A stretch of DNA of 64,000 nucleotides from positions 1,674,001 to 1,738,000 of the forward strand of contig NZ_FQVA01000001.1 of NCBI RefSeq assembly GCF_900129095.1, read 5' to 3'. How positions within the stretch are numbered: position 1 is the stretch's first letter; each line of letters opens with the position of its first letter. Below are positions 14,291-23,509 of this stretch, piece by piece. Source of the DNA: Microbulbifer donghaiensis (lineage in GTDB: Bacteria; Pseudomonadota; Gammaproteobacteria; Pseudomonadales; Cellvibrionaceae). Both the position numbers and the translations under genes were made by a program. The notes under the pieces are model-generated. The model worked only from the letters and a program-made list of their open reading frames with translations, was not told the origin of the DNA and ran no database searches.

Positions 14291-15958
14291 ATGTTGCTGC
14301 ACCTGTCTATCAGCCAATTCACCCTGGTGGACCAGCTGGAGCTGGAATTCGGTCCCGGCACCAGCACCCTGACCGGCGAGACCGGCGCCGGCAAATCCAT
14401 CACCCTCGATGCCCTGGGCCTGGCCCTCGGCGATCGCGGCAATGCCGAGCTGGTGCGCGCCGGTGCCAGCCGCGCCGACATCAGCGCAACCTTCGATATC
14501 GGTGACCACCCCGCTGCCACCGCCTGGCTGCAGGAGCAGGAGCTGGATGTCGGGCAGGAGGTAATCCTGCGCCGTACCATCGGTGCCGATGGCCGCTCGC
14601 GGGCTTATATCAACGGCCAACCGGTGACGCTGCTGCAGCTGCGCGCCCTGGGCGAACAGCTGATCGACATCCACAGCCAGCACGAGCACCAGTCGCTGCT
14701 GAAGAAAGAAACTCACCGCCGCCTGCTGGATGAATTTGCCGAGGCGCAGGAGGTCGCCGCGGAGACCCGCATTCACTTCAAGACCTGGCAGGACCAATAC
14801 CGTCGCTACCGCGCCCTGGCCGACAGCGCCGAGGAGACGGAAGCGCGGCGCCAGCTGCTGCAGTACCAGCTGGAGGAACTGGAACAGCTGGACCTGCAGG
14901 CGCACGAGATCGAAACACTGGAGAGTGAGCAGCGCCAGCTGGCCAACGCCGGACAGATTTTGAGCGGCAGCTATCAACTGGCAGCCCTGCTGTCCGGCGG
15001 TGAGGGAGACATTGCCGAACAGCTGCACCGGGCGCTGCAGCTGTTGTCAGCGATGCCGGAACAGTCGCCGGCCCTGGCAGAAGTCGCGCAGATGCTGGAT
15101 AGCGCACGCATCCAGGTCGACGAGGCGGCGGGCACACTGTCGCGCCATATCGACCGCTTCGAGATGGACCCGGAACGCCTGGCGGAAATAGAGGAGCGCC
15201 TCAGCGCCATCTATCAGGCCGCGCGCAAACACCGCGTGCAACCGGATGAGCTGCCGGCCCTGCAGTTGCAGCTGCAGGCCGAGCTCGATGAAATCGGCGC
15301 GCCGGATGCGCTGGACAAGCTCGCCGCCGACTGCGCAAAGCTGGAGGCCCAGTTCCGCGCGACCGCCGGCAAGCTGAGCAAACTGCGGCAAGAGGCCGCC
15401 GCCAGGCTGGCGACGGCAGTGAACAGCCAGCTGGCGGAGCTGGCGATGCCCCACGCGCGGGTGGAATTGGCCCTGCAGCCGCAGGAAAAGCCCGCCTCCA
15501 GCGGACTCGAGGAAGTGGAGATCCTGATCTCTACCAACCCCGGCCAGCCGCCGCGGCCGCTGGGCAAGATTGCCTCCGGCGGTGAACTGTCGCGGGTCAG
15601 CCTGGCGATTCAGGTGGTCACCGCCCAGACGTCACGCACACCGACACTGGTATTCGACGAAGTGGACGTGGGTATCGGCGGCGCCACCGGCGACGTGGTC
15701 GGGCGCCTGCTGCGCCAGCTGGGCGATAGCCGCAACGGTCGCGTCGGCCAGGTGATCTGCGTGACACATCTCGCCCAGGTAGCGGCCCGTGCGCACCGCC
15801 AGTATCTGGTGGAAAAGCACAGCGACGGCGATGCCGCCTTCGTCGCCCTGCGCGAACTGAAAAACGGCGAGCGCCGCGAGGAAATTGCGCGCATGCTCGG
15901 CGGTGAGACCACCACGCAATCGCTGGCCCACGCCGAGGAAATGCTGACACGCACCTGA
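14291..15958 (+). CDS. recN: DNA repair protein RecN
   Basis: SMC-like ATPase for double-strand-break repair. The 555-residue length is typical. The N-terminal half has Walker A (GETGAGKS, about residues 29-36). A coiled-coil middle rich in Gln, Glu and Leu follows. The C-terminal half has the ABC signature (GGELSRVSLAIQV) and Walker B (LVFDEVDVGIGG). It starts at ATG, is divergent from grpE, and has a LexA-type box upstream, consistent with SOS induction. Confidence 0.98.
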   Translation: MLLHLSISQFTLVDQLELEFGPGTSTLTGETGAGKSITLDALGLALGDRGNAELVRAGASRADISATFDIGDHPAATAWLQEQELDVGQEVILRRTIGADGRSRAYINGQPVTLLQLRALGEQLIDIHSQHEHQSLLKKETHRRLLDEFAEAQEVAAETRIHFKTWQDQYRRYRALADSAEETEARRQLLQYQLEELEQLDLQAHEIETLESEQRQLANAGQILSGSYQLAALLSGGEGDIAEQLHRALQLLSAMPEQSPALAEVAQMLDSARIQVDEAAGTLSRHIDRFEMDPERLAEIEERLSAIYQAARKHRVQPDELPALQLQLQAELDEIGAPDALDKLAADCAKLEAQFRATAGKLSKLRQEAAARLATAVNSQLAELAMPHARVELALQPQEKPASSGLEEVEILISTNPGQPPRPLGKIASGGELSRVSLAIQVVTAQTSRTPTLVFDEVDVGIGGATGDVVGRLLRQLGDSRNGRVGQVICVTHLAQVAARAHRQYLVEKHSDGDAAFVALRELKNGERREEIARMLGGETTTQSLAHAEEMLTRT

Positions 15959-16099
15959 GGCGCGCCCGGACTTCGCCGGGAGAGCGACCCATCATTCACA
16001 AATCCGGCGGCTATTTGAGGCGAAAGGGCCGAAAATGACCGAGTACTGCAGTGAAAGTCACACTATACTGCAACGCTTTTGGTTATTTCGGCCCGATTC

Positions 16100-16693
16100 A
16101 TGCAGAGAACGATTTTCAACACCCCCATCCTGACCCCAGTGCTGCGCCAGATCGCCAGGCTGCTGCTGAAGCTGCACGGCTGGCGTGTCGTCTGTGATCA
16201 GCAGGCGCTGAAACTGAAGAAATACGTGCTGCTGGGGGCGCCCCACACGAGCAACTGGGACGGCTATTACTTTATCCTCGTCGCCCTCAAGCTCAGGTTG
16301 ACCCCGCAGTGGATGGGCAAGGACAAGCTGTTCAAGTTTCCGCTCGGCGCCACCATGCGCTGGTTTGGCGGTATCGCCGTCGATCGCAGCAAAGCCAACA
16401 ACCTGGTGGAAGCGACGGTGAATCAGTTCAATGCGAGCGACGAGCTGATTATCGCGGTGCCACCGGAGGGCACGCGCGGTGCCACCGAACGCTGGAAGAC
16501 CGGCTTCTACCACATCGCCCGCGGCGCCCGCGTGCCGGTGGTGTGCGGCTTTATCAACTTTCCGAAAAAGGAAGTGGGGCTGGGCCCGGTGCTGGAGATG
16601 GGAGAGAACCTGGCCGCCGAGCTGGCCAGATTTCGGGATTTTTACGCAGACAAGATCGGCAAGTTCCCCGAGCGCTATACGCCACCAGCCTGA
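16100..16693 (+). CDS. Lysophospholipid acyltransferase family protein (PlsC-like)
   Basis: The 197-residue protein carries the acyltransferase HX4D motif (HTSNWD, residues 49-54) and the PPEGTRG substrate-binding motif in its second half, so it probably transfers acyl groups to a lysolipid at the inner membrane. I start it at the ATG at 16100; the same frame could begin at a TTG seven codons earlier. No clear Shine-Dalgarno is seen for either. It may act in ornithine-lipid or phospholipid synthesis, but the acceptor cannot be told from sequence. Convergent with fur. Confidence 0.85.
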   Translation: MQRTIFNTPILTPVLRQIARLLLKLHGWRVVCDQQALKLKKYVLLGAPHTSNWDGYYFILVALKLRLTPQWMGKDKLFKFPLGATMRWFGGIAVDRSKANNLVEATVNQFNASDELIIAVPPEGTRGATERWKTGFYHIARGARVPVVCGFINFPKKEVGLGPVLEMGENLAAELARFRDFYADKIGKFPERYTPPA

Positions 16694-16715
16694 TTCAAAC
16701 AGGCCTTTGCAGCAT

Positions 16716-16757
16716 GCCGGGCCCCTGCCCGGCGAGCCGGCCTGCGGCCCGCTCGCC
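16716..16757. terminator. Two GC hairpins between convergent acyltransferase gene and fur
   Basis: GCCGGGC (16716-16722) pairs with GCCCGGC (16727-16733), and GGCGAGC (16731-16737) pairs with GCTCGCC (16751-16757). They overlap and compete. No U-run follows, so termination here is only suggested by location. Confidence 0.35.
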
Positions 16758-16769
16758 GAATACGGGAAC

Positions 16770-17180
16770 TTACTTCCCCTTCTCCTTTACATAGAGCACC
16801 AGGCTGTGGCCGGTCAGCTCAAAGCCGTGCTCTTCGGCGATCTGCTTCTGCAGCTTCTCGATTTCCTCGTTGTGGAACTCGATCACCCGCCCCGTATCGG
16901 TGCACACCATATGATCGTGATGGTCGCCGCGATCGAGCTCGAACACTGAGTGGCCGCCATCGAAATTGTGGCGCATCACCAGGCCCGCGCTCTCGAACTG
17001 GGTCAGGACCCGGTAGACGGTGGCCAGACCGACATCTTCCCCGGCCTCCAGCAGCATTTTATAAACATCTTCGGCGCTGAGATGCTGCTCGCTGGCGTTC
17101 TCCAGCAGCTGTAGGATTTTGACTCGAGGCAAAGTGACCTTCAGTCCGGCCTTGCGCAGTTCCTGATTTTCGTTAGGCAT
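16770..17180 (-). CDS. fur: Ferric uptake regulator Fur
   Basis: Iron-sensing repressor. The 136-residue protein has the winged-helix DNA-binding part (TLPRVKILQLLE, VGLATVYRVLTQFE) and the metal site HHDH at residues 87-90. It lacks the C-terminal CxxC of some Fur proteins, as in Pseudomonas-type Fur. ATG start. It is divergent from bamE, an arrangement conserved in pseudomonads and relatives. It is a likely regulator of the TonB receptor at 45.6 kb. Confidence 0.97.
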   Translation of the reverse strand: MPNENQELRKAGLKVTLPRVKILQLLENASEQHLSAEDVYKMLLEAGEDVGLATVYRVLTQFESAGLVMRHNFDGGHSVFELDRGDHHDHMVCTDTGRVIEFHNEEIEKLQKQIAEEHGFELTGHSLVLYVKEKGK

Positions 17181-17491
17181 GTATCTATTTTTCCCGACAG
17201 AATTCTCTTGTTTCTCTATTTATTCGACCACTTGCCGCACGGACCGAAGTCCCGGGCAGACGCGCGATGCGTAGCTGTCAGCGAGCGAACTCTTCAGGTA
17301 TTATCCCATGCCCAACGGAGTCAGCGGAACCCCGGGCCCCTCCGGGTCGCCCAGCGGCGTCTGGATTGCCAGATTACGGGAACTTTCCCCGCCTGCGAGC
17401 GCCTATTCTGTTTAGCCGTAAACAATTGGCCGGCGATCGCCACGGGGCCGCTCGAGTTACCGCTGACCGACAACGCATAATGGAGCAATGA
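17181..17491. promoter_or_regulatory. Shared fur/bamE divergent intergenic region
   Basis: This 311-bp gap must hold the promoters of both genes. A GC-rich hairpin (CCCGGGCCCCTCCGGG, near 17331) is visible. I found no convincing Fur box or full sigma-70 promoter, and no gene. Confidence 0.4.
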
Positions 17492-17836
17492 ATGCCGTCT
17501 AGCCTGAGAATTATCGCCATTGCGGGCCTGTGTGCCCTGCTGGGCGCCTGCAGCCTGTTCAAGTTTCCCGGTGTACACCGCATCGAGATCCAACAGGGCA
17601 ACATCGTCACCCAGGAAATGGTCGATCAGCTGAAGCCGGGCATGACCCGCCGGCAGGTGCGCTTTGTAATGGGTACCCCGTTGCTGGAGGACACCTTCAA
17701 CCCGAACCGCTGGGACTATGTCAATCGCGTGCGCGATCCCAAGGGCGACGTCACCGAGAAGCGCTTTACCGCTTACTTCAATGGCGACATTTTGATCGCC
17801 ACCAGCGGTGACTGGCAGCCGGCGGGCTGGCCCTAA
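17492..17836 (+). CDS. bamE: Outer membrane assembly lipoprotein BamE (SmpA/OmlA)
   Basis: Small lipoprotein of the BAM complex that folds outer-membrane proteins. The 114-residue protein has a lipobox LLGAC with Cys20 as lipidation site. Further on are GNIVTQEMVDQLKPGMTRRQV and MGTPLLEDTFNPNRWDYV, family hallmarks. ATG start after TGGAG. Divergent from fur; its stop overlaps the stop of the rnfH gene on the other strand by a few bases. Confidence 0.95.
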   Translation: MPSSLRIIAIAGLCALLGACSLFKFPGVHRIEIQQGNIVTQEMVDQLKPGMTRRQVRFVMGTPLLEDTFNPNRWDYVNRVRDPKGDVTEKRFTAYFNGDILIATSGDWQPAGWP

Positions 17837-18171
17837 TCCGCTTTTTGCCGTTCGGCCAGCTTTTTAGCCTTCTCCGCGCGCTGCTTGCGCGCCTGTTTCG
17901 GATCCGCAATCAGCGGCCGGTAGACTTCCACCCGGTCTCCCGGCTGCAACACATACTGGTCCGCGGGTAGCAATCCCTTGGTACCCAGGGCCTGCCCGAA
18001 TATTCCCAGCTTGGCGGTGGCCGGATCCACTTCCGGGTACTCCTCCGGAATTCCCGAGCGCACCAGCGCCTCCAGCGCGGTAGTCCCCGGCTGCACCAGC
18101 AGGCGCATCAGCCGCTGCTCGTGTGGCAGCGCGTAAACCACTTCCACTGCAATAGTCTTGATGTTGGTCAT
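17833..18171 (-). CDS. rnfH: RnfH family Ubl-like protein (RatB)
   Basis: Small beta-grasp protein of the RnfH/YfjF family, 112 aa. Typical segments are VEVVYALPHEQRL, GTTALEALVRSGI and PGDRVEVYRPLIADPK, followed by a basic Lys/Arg-rich tail. The ATG at 18171 overlaps the stop codon of ratA (ATGA), showing a translational couple. A longer frame upstream would run through ratA. Its exact function is unsettled in the literature. Confidence 0.93.
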   Translation of the reverse strand: MTNIKTIAVEVVYALPHEQRLMRLLVQPGTTALEALVRSGIPEEYPEVDPATAKLGIFGQALGTKGLLPADQYVLQPGDRVEVYRPLIADPKQARKQRAEKAKKLAERQKAD

Positions 18172-18608
18172 GACGGTTTTCCGTAGATCTCCTCTGCGCG
18201 CGCGCACATGGCGCCGACCATCTGATTGGCGAGATCGCTGAACAGTTTGCCCACGGCCACTGCCATCAAGCGGCTTTTCATACTGAATGACAGTGTAAAT
18301 TGCACCTTACAGGCGTCCACCGCCAGCGGCACAAAATCCCAGCGACCGGTAAAGTCCTGGAAGGGACCGTCCACGAGAGTCAGAGTCATATGCAGCGGAC
18401 GCTCGAGATGATTGCGGGTGGTGAAGCTCTGGTGGATACCGGCCCGCGACAGATCCAGCCGCGCCTCAAGCGTGTGCTCATCCCTGTACAAAACTTCGGC
18501 ACCTCTGCATCCGGGCAAAAACTGCGGATAGCTGGCCACGTCATTCACCAGGTCAAACATCTGTTCCGCGTTGTACATTACCAGTGCGTTGCGCTCAATC
18601 TCAGTCAT
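18168..18608 (-). CDS. ratA: RatA / coenzyme-Q-binding START-domain protein
   Basis: A 146-residue START-like protein of the YfjG/Coq10 family. Motifs include NALVMYNAEQMFDLVNDVAS, YPQFLPGC and WDFVPL. E. coli RatA was described as inhibiting 70S subunit association, while Coq10 homologues bind ubiquinone; which applies here is open. ATG at 18608 chosen over a slightly longer frame. It is in a two-gene unit with rnfH and sits next to smpB/ssrA, a common neighbourhood in this class. Confidence 0.93.
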   Translation of the reverse strand: MTEIERNALVMYNAEQMFDLVNDVASYPQFLPGCRGAEVLYRDEHTLEARLDLSRAGIHQSFTTRNHLERPLHMTLTLVDGPFQDFTGRWDFVPLAVDACKVQFTLSFSMKSRLMAVAVGKLFSDLANQMVGAMCARAEEIYGKPS

Positions 18609-18801
18609 TCTTACTGCCAATTCCAATACCGCGAGCTAAATTGCCTATCATGGGCCGCCAGCGGGCAATTTTGCCAGTCGGCGCTACTCAAGCAAGTCAA
18701 TTCCTGCAACAATCGCGGTTTTAACTGGCCGGTCGCACTCCGACCAGGCAGGAAAAACTCAAACGACAAGAACGTCCGACAAAAATAATAGCGAGAATAC
18801 T

Positions 18802-20220
18802 ATGTCCGCAGTGAGAGAGCATTTTGGATCGCGGCTGGGCTTTATCCTGGCCGCTGCGGGTTCCGCCGTTGGTATCGGTAACCTGGTGGCATTCCCGGTA
18901 GCCGCCACCAAGAGCGGGGGCGGCGCCTTCCTGCTGGTTTACGCACTCTTTGTTTTCTTCATTTGCCTACCCGTCATGATGGCCGAGCTGGCGCTGGGCC
19001 GCCGATCCGACAAGGATCCGGTAGGCGCCTACCGCGAGGTTTCCGGCGGCTCCAGGTTCTGGCGCATACCCGGCTGGCTGGCCCTGATCACGCCATTCAT
19101 GATCGCGGTCTTCTACCTGGTGGTCACCGTCTGGGTGCTGGGCTACCTGGTGGAAACCCTGCGCGGCAATCTCGACCTGCTCGCCACCGAAGCCCACTTC
19201 GGTCAGTTCATCAACTCACCGGTAGTGTTCTTCTACCTGGTGATACTGATGCTGGCGATCAACGGTATCCTGGCCATGGGCGTCAAGGATGGCATCGAAC
19301 GCGCGGCCAAAACCCTGATGCCGATGCTGTTTGTGATGCTGCTGGGGCTGGTAGCTTTCGTGCTCACCCGTGAAAACGCGATGCTTGGCATCAAGTACTA
19401 CCTGGTACCGGACTTCTCCAAACTGGACGCAAGGGTAGTCAACAATGCCATGGCGCAGGCGTTTTTCTCGCTGTCGCTGGGTATGGGCATCATGATCACC
19501 TACGGGTCCTACATGAAGAAACAGGACTCAATTCCCGGCTCGGCGCGGGCGGTGGCCATTACCGATACCCTGGTCGCCTTCACCGCTGGTCTGCTGATAC
19601 TGCCCAGCATTTTCCATTTCAATCCGCAGATTGACACCGCAACCCTCAGCGATTCTTCCGCCGGAATGATCTTCCTGTTCCTGCCGAAGATCTTCCTCGC
19701 CCTGCAGGACGGTGTCGGCTACTTCGGCGCGAGTGTGGTGGCAGCCATCTTCTTCTTCCTGGTGCTGGTAGCCGCAATCACCTCGCTGGTATCCATCATC
19801 GAGGTGCCGCTCGCCACCCTGCGCGACGAGCGCGGCATGAACCGCAAAAAGGCAATCTATACCGTCGCCGCTATCCAGGTTGTACTGGCCATCGCCTGCG
19901 CCATGTCTTTCGGCATGGCCGACTGGCTGACCTCATTCGCCCCGATTGCCGGAGAGAATGTCTCCTTCTTTGATCTGGTGGAGCTGATCTTTTATTCTAC
20001 GATCCTGCCACTGAACGGCCTGCTGGTTTGTCTCTTTGTCATTTACAAGTGGAAGTGGGCCAATTTTGACCGCGAGTTGCAGCAGGGTGATCCCACCTTC
20101 GCCGGTTCAATCTCCCAGAAGTATGTGAATTTCTCCCTGGGAACCTTTATTCCCCTGATCCTGTTAGTTGTCTTCATCATTACGGTGGCAGACAAGTACT
20201 TCGGGTACAGTTTCTTTTAA
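18802..20220 (+). CDS. Sodium-dependent transporter, NSS family (first copy)
   Basis: A 472-residue polytopic inner-membrane protein of the neurotransmitter:sodium symporter family. The unwound TM1 sodium/substrate motif is visible (LAAAGSAVGIGNLVAFP, with the following GGGAF), as is a FFSLSLGMGIMITYGSY stretch in TM6. It probably takes up an amino acid or related amine with Na+, but the substrate cannot be told. It ends 21 bp before smpB. A second NSS protein follows smpB. Confidence 0.92.
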   Translation: MSAVREHFGSRLGFILAAAGSAVGIGNLVAFPVAATKSGGGAFLLVYALFVFFICLPVMMAELALGRRSDKDPVGAYREVSGGSRFWRIPGWLALITPFMIAVFYLVVTVWVLGYLVETLRGNLDLLATEAHFGQFINSPVVFFYLVILMLAINGILAMGVKDGIERAAKTLMPMLFVMLLGLVAFVLTRENAMLGIKYYLVPDFSKLDARVVNNAMAQAFFSLSLGMGIMITYGSYMKKQDSIPGSARAVAITDTLVAFTAGLLILPSIFHFNPQIDTATLSDSSAGMIFLFLPKIFLALQDGVGYFGASVVAAIFFFLVLVAAITSLVSIIEVPLATLRDERGMNRKKAIYTVAAIQVVLAIACAMSFGMADWLTSFAPIAGENVSFFDLVELIFYSTILPLNGLLVCLFVIYKWKWANFDRELQQGDPTFAGSISQKYVNFSLGTFIPLILLVVFIITVADKYFGYSFF

Positions 20221-20241
20221 ATCAGGCACCCAGTTGTATTT

Positions 20242-20721
20242 ATGGCCAAAAAGAAAAACGCCCAGTCCTCCAGCACCATTGCCCTGAACAAAAAGGCCCG
20301 GCACGACTACTTCATCGAGGAGAAGTTCGAGGCGGGCCTGGAGCTGCAGGGCTGGGAAGTGAAGAGCTGCCGCGAGGGCAAGGCACAGCTCACCGACAGC
20401 TACGTCATTTTCAAGAATGGCGAAGCCTGGCTGCTGGGCGCCCGTATTCAGCCTCTGCCCAGCGCCTCGACCCACTTCGTCACCGAGCCGGACCGCACGC
20501 GCCGCCTGCTGCTGAACAAGCGCGAGCTGGCCAAGCTGATCGCCGCAGTGGAGCAGAAGGGCCACACCGTCGTGGCCACGGCGCTCTACTGGAAAAAGCA
20601 CCTGATCAAGTGTGAGATAGCGCTGGCCAAAGGCAAGGCCATGCACGACAAGCGTGAAACCGAGAAGCAGCGCGACTGGAACCGCGAGAAGCAGCGCCTG
20701 ATGCGCACAGATCACAAATAA
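20242..20721 (+). CDS. smpB: SsrA-binding protein SmpB
   Basis: SmpB binds tmRNA and carries it to stalled ribosomes. The 159-residue protein has the OB-fold core with [24 protein letters not shown], and the basic helical tail ([20 protein letters not shown]) that enters the mRNA channel. ATG start. Its RNA partner ssrA lies 1.5 kb downstream, separated only by an NSS transporter gene. Confidence 0.98.
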   Translation: MAKKKNAQSSSTIALNKKARHDYFIEEKFEAGLELQGWEVKSCREGKAQLTDSYVIFKNGEAWLLGARIQPLPSASTHFVTEPDRTRRLLLNKRELAKLIAAVEQKGHTVVATALYWKKHLIKCEIALAKGKAMHDKRETEKQRDWNREKQRLMRTDHK

Positions 20722-20787
20722 ATTCGGCGCGATTGACCGCGCCGCTCATCGAACACAGCACACAGAAGAATAACGAAGAGATTTACT

Positions 20788-22134
20788 ATGAGTGCACCGC
20801 GAGGACAATTCAGCTCCAATATCGGCTTCCTGATGGCTGCGGCGGGCTCCGCCGTCGGCCTCGGCAATATCTGGGGCTTCCCGACCAAAGCTGCCAGCAA
20901 TGGCGGCGCTGCCTTTGTGGTCGTCTACCTGGTGCTGGCCTTTTTGCTCGCCTACCCGGCGCTGATGGCGGAACTGACCATCGGCCGCCACGCCCGCAGC
21001 AATATGGTGCAGGCACTGCGCGGCATTTCCACCGGGCCGATAAGCCGCTTATTCGGCAGCCTGGCGGGATTCGGCGGCATCCTGGTCGCTTCATTGATCC
21101 TTAGCTTCTACGCCATTGTGGCCGGCTGGATGGTTGCCTATCTGGCCGATCCCTTCGCCAGCCTGCTCGGCGCCGACGGCGCCGCCGCATGGCTCACCGG
21201 CAACAGTGTTGGGCGCAACCTCACTTTTACCGCCATCTTCAGCGGTATGACCATGCTGATCATCGCCGCCGGCGTGGAAAAGGGTATCGAGCGCTGGTCC
21301 ACCCTGCTGATGCCATCACTGATCATCCTGTTGCTGCTGCTGATTGTCTATGTTCTGACCCAGCCCGGCGCCACGACCGGCCTCGAGGTCTACCTGATGC
21401 CGGACTTCAGCCAGTTCAGCCCGAAACTGCTGATCTCCGCCATGGGCCAGGCATTTTTCTCCCTGTCCCTCGGCGTGGGCACCATGCTGATTTACGGTTC
21501 CTACCTGAGCCAGCAGGAGAGCCTGCCGCGCCTGGGCGCCCTGGTTACCCTGATCGACGTGGGTATCGCATTCACGGCCGGCCTGCTGATTCTGCCGGCC
21601 ATGTATGTGGCTCAGGAAGCGGGCACACAGATCTTCTCTGCCGGTGGTGAACTGATCGCGGGGCCGGACCTGATCCTGCAGGTACTGCCGGCCCTGTTCG
21701 ATACCATGGGCACCGCCGGCCTGTTCGTGGCCATCGCTTTCTTCGCGCTGATGGTAATCGCCTCCCTGACCTCCTCCATCTCCATGCTCGAAGTGCCGGT
21801 GGCCTTCTCCATCGAGAATCTGGGCGTTCAGCGCCGCCTGGCGACGCCACTGGTAGGGCTGGTCATCTTTGCCATCAGCAGCGTGATCATCATCAATTTT
21901 GATACTCTGTTCGGACTGGTAGTCAGCATCAGTACCGAGTACGGCCAGCCGCTGCTCGGCGTTGCACTGTGTATTTTCGCCGGCTGGATCTGGCGCCGCG
22001 ACCAGCTGCTGGCGGAGCTGCAAAAGGGCCATCCGGGCATCGAAAAGTCGCTGTTCTGGAAAATCTGGCCCTGGTATGTGCGCATCGTCTGCCCGCTGCT
22101 GATACTGGCCGCCTTCGCGCAGTCAGTATTGTAA
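20788..22134 (+). CDS. Sodium-dependent transporter, NSS family (second copy)
   Basis: A 448-residue NSS symporter resembling the one upstream of smpB. It has LMAAAGSAVGLGNIWGFP with GGAAF after it, and MGQAFFSLSLGVGTMLIYGSY. The two probably arose from an old duplication or handle related substrates; the overall divergence is considerable. ATG start. It is followed by the tmRNA promoter. Confidence 0.92.
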   Translation: MSAPRGQFSSNIGFLMAAAGSAVGLGNIWGFPTKAASNGGAAFVVVYLVLAFLLAYPALMAELTIGRHARSNMVQALRGISTGPISRLFGSLAGFGGILVASLILSFYAIVAGWMVAYLADPFASLLGADGAAAWLTGNSVGRNLTFTAIFSGMTMLIIAAGVEKGIERWSTLLMPSLIILLLLLIVYVLTQPGATTGLEVYLMPDFSQFSPKLLISAMGQAFFSLSLGVGTMLIYGSYLSQQESLPRLGALVTLIDVGIAFTAGLLILPAMYVAQEAGTQIFSAGGELIAGPDLILQVLPALFDTMGTAGLFVAIAFFALMVIASLTSSISMLEVPVAFSIENLGVQRRLATPLVGLVIFAISSVIIINFDTLFGLVVSISTEYGQPLLGVALCIFAGWIWRRDQLLAELQKGHPGIEKSLFWKIWPWYVRIVCPLLILAAFAQSVL

Positions 22135-22174
22135 AACTGTGACCAGAGAGTTCCCGGCAACCACCGGTGGTGTA

Positions 22175-22201
22175 TTGTTCGGGGGCTCTTTCAGGTATAA
22201 T
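22175..22201 (+). promoter_or_regulatory. Probable ssrA promoter
   Basis: A consensus TATAAT lies at 22196-22201, about 28 bp before the mature tmRNA 5' end. The -35 is weak (TTGTTC at 22175-22180, only 15 bp away). Confidence 0.6.
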
Positions 22202-22228
22202 TAACTCACACGAATGAGTTTCGCTTTC

Positions 22229-22617
22229 GGGGATGACTTGGATTCGACGCCGGTAACGAAACCATGGGTGCATGCCGTGATGGCAGCCAATCACGTAAAT
22301 CCAAAGCTGCAATTTATTAGTTGCCAACGACGACAACTACGGTGCCCAACTCGCTGCGTAAGCAGCCCGTGAAGCACTAACTAAGGGTTCGCCCTTAGCG
22401 GCCTACAGTAAGGTTCCAGTACCGCGCTGCAGGCTGTCATACAGAACTGGATCGTCCTGAAGCGTGCCTGACGCGGATGGCCTAAAACTTATTCAGGCTC
22501 GCTCTTCACGTCTTGCCCGCTGGGCTGTAAAGAGCTAAATCAATAGGCGGAACTAAGCATGTAGAGCCTCTGGCAGAGTGCTGACGGACGCGGGTTCGAC
22601 TCCCGCCATCTCCACCA
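22229..22617 (+). ncRNA. ssrA: Transfer-messenger RNA (tmRNA)
   Basis: The 5' end GGGGATGACTTGGATTCGACG and the 3' end with the T-loop GGGTTCGACTCCCGCC and CCA form the alanyl-tRNA-like domain. The tag frame at 22323-22361 reads ANDDNYGAQLAA and ends in TAA. The tag ends in LAA, as needed for ClpXP/ClpAP recognition. Total about 389 nt. It is near smpB. Its 3' end is repeated in degenerate form at 25.8 kb, see the repeat entries. Confidence 0.97.
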
Positions 22618-22778
22618 AATTAAAAAGGCCCGTTATCGCAAGGTAACGGGCCTTTTTAATTTGGAAGAACGGACAAGGGTGGAACGCAGAGCGCCGGGTT
22701 CGATCAACGCGCGCAGCGCGTTAAAACAGCCACAGGCAGCCCCGCAGGCGTGAGGACCACAGCGACGAACCACTCCCC
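22602..22778 (+). repeat. Copy A of a ~170-bp direct repeat starting in the ssrA 3' end
   Basis: It begins in ssrA (ACTCCCGCCATCTCCACCAAATTA), includes the terminator, and ends with ACAGCGACGAACCACTCCCC. Copy B at 25806-25976 matches it along its length with gaps. The matches are strongest in the terminator (CGCAAGGTAACGGGC) and in the distal block (ACAGCC...GGC, AGCGACGAA, ACTCCC). The arrangement resembles paired attachment sites of an element inserted in ssrA. Confidence 0.65.
22617..22662 (+). terminator. ssrA terminator
   Basis: Near-perfect hairpin with 19-nt arms at 22617-22635 and 22644-22662, whose descending arm contains TTTTT. It directly follows the tmRNA CCA end. Confidence 0.9.
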
Positions 22779-22861
22779 ACATGCGAACTTCCCGCACCTA
22801 CTATCACGTCCAAGGACACCGGCCGTTTTTGACAGCACACGAGATACTTGTAAGAAAAGCT

Positions 22862-22890
22862 TTGACTTAGTTCATAGGGGGGCCTACAGT
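22862..22890 (+). promoter_or_regulatory. Promoter of the cold-shock gene with long 5' UTR
   Basis: TTGACT (22862-22867) and TACAGT (22885-22890) are separated by exactly 17 bp. Transcription would start near 22897 and leave a roughly 140-nt 5' UTR, as in cspA-type genes where the leader acts as an RNA thermosensor. The rest of 22663-23036 has no gene that I can see. Confidence 0.6.
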
Positions 22891-23036
22891 GGCCCTAGTT
22901 AAAAGTAAGCCTCTTGTTTAAATCCTCAGTTACGTCGTATCCGCTCTTCTTCGTCCTGTAGCATCTAAATTCCAGTCTTTTTTTTGCTATCCATGCCCCA
23001 CAAAGGCATAACTTCATTTGTTTACAGGAAAATATC

Positions 23037-23246
23037 ATGTCCAAGACAACGACCGGCACTGTTAAGTGGTTTAACGAATCCAAAGGCTTTGGCTTTATTG
23101 AACAGAAGTCTGGCCCAGACGTGTTCGCACACTTCAGCGAAATTGTAAGCTCGGGTTTCAAAACCCTGGCCGAAGGCCAGACTGTTGAGTTCTCTGTGAC
23201 TCAGGGCCCTAAAGGCCCGCAAGCTGAAAATATTGTTTGTATCTGA
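23037..23246 (+). CDS. Cold-shock protein, CspA family
   Basis: A 69-residue single cold-shock domain with RNP1 KGFGFI (residues 16-21) and RNP2 VFAHF (29-33). The family start [13 protein letters not shown] is present. It binds single-stranded nucleic acid and likely acts as an RNA chaperone. The long leader fits cold induction. It lies between ssrA and an RNase R gene inside the repeat-bracketed segment. Confidence 0.96.
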   Translation: MSKTTTGTVKWFNESKGFGFIEQKSGPDVFAHFSEIVSSGFKTLAEGQTVEFSVTQGPKGPQAENIVCI

Positions 23247-23285
23247 GCCATTGAGCTAAAGCAGGCCGTGTACCGGTCTGCCGCT

Positions 23286-23375
23286 GAGAGGCCATAAAGG
23301 CCTCTCCGGTTGAGCTACTACAAGGCGGCTCAACCAGGACAACGGAGGTTCAGACTGTGCTCAGTTTGAACCTCC
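23286..23375. other. Stem-loop-rich 3' region after the cold-shock gene
   Basis: Two perfect hairpins: GAGAGGCC/GGCCTCTC (23286-23306) and GGAGGTTCA/TGAACCTCC (23344-23375), with GTTGAGC/GCTCAAC between them. No clear U-run follows. They may protect the csp mRNA 3' end or attenuate read-through into rnr. Confidence 0.4.
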
Positions 23376-23509
23376 GACTGTAATCCCCCTCAACACCGTT
23401 GAGCAATCTCCGCCTGCATACCTTGCCGAGTAACACCTGATCTGTCCTGACACATCACTCCAGTTTTTACCAAGCGCAATCTTATTGGCGGCTTTCCCGA
23501 GAGGAAAAC

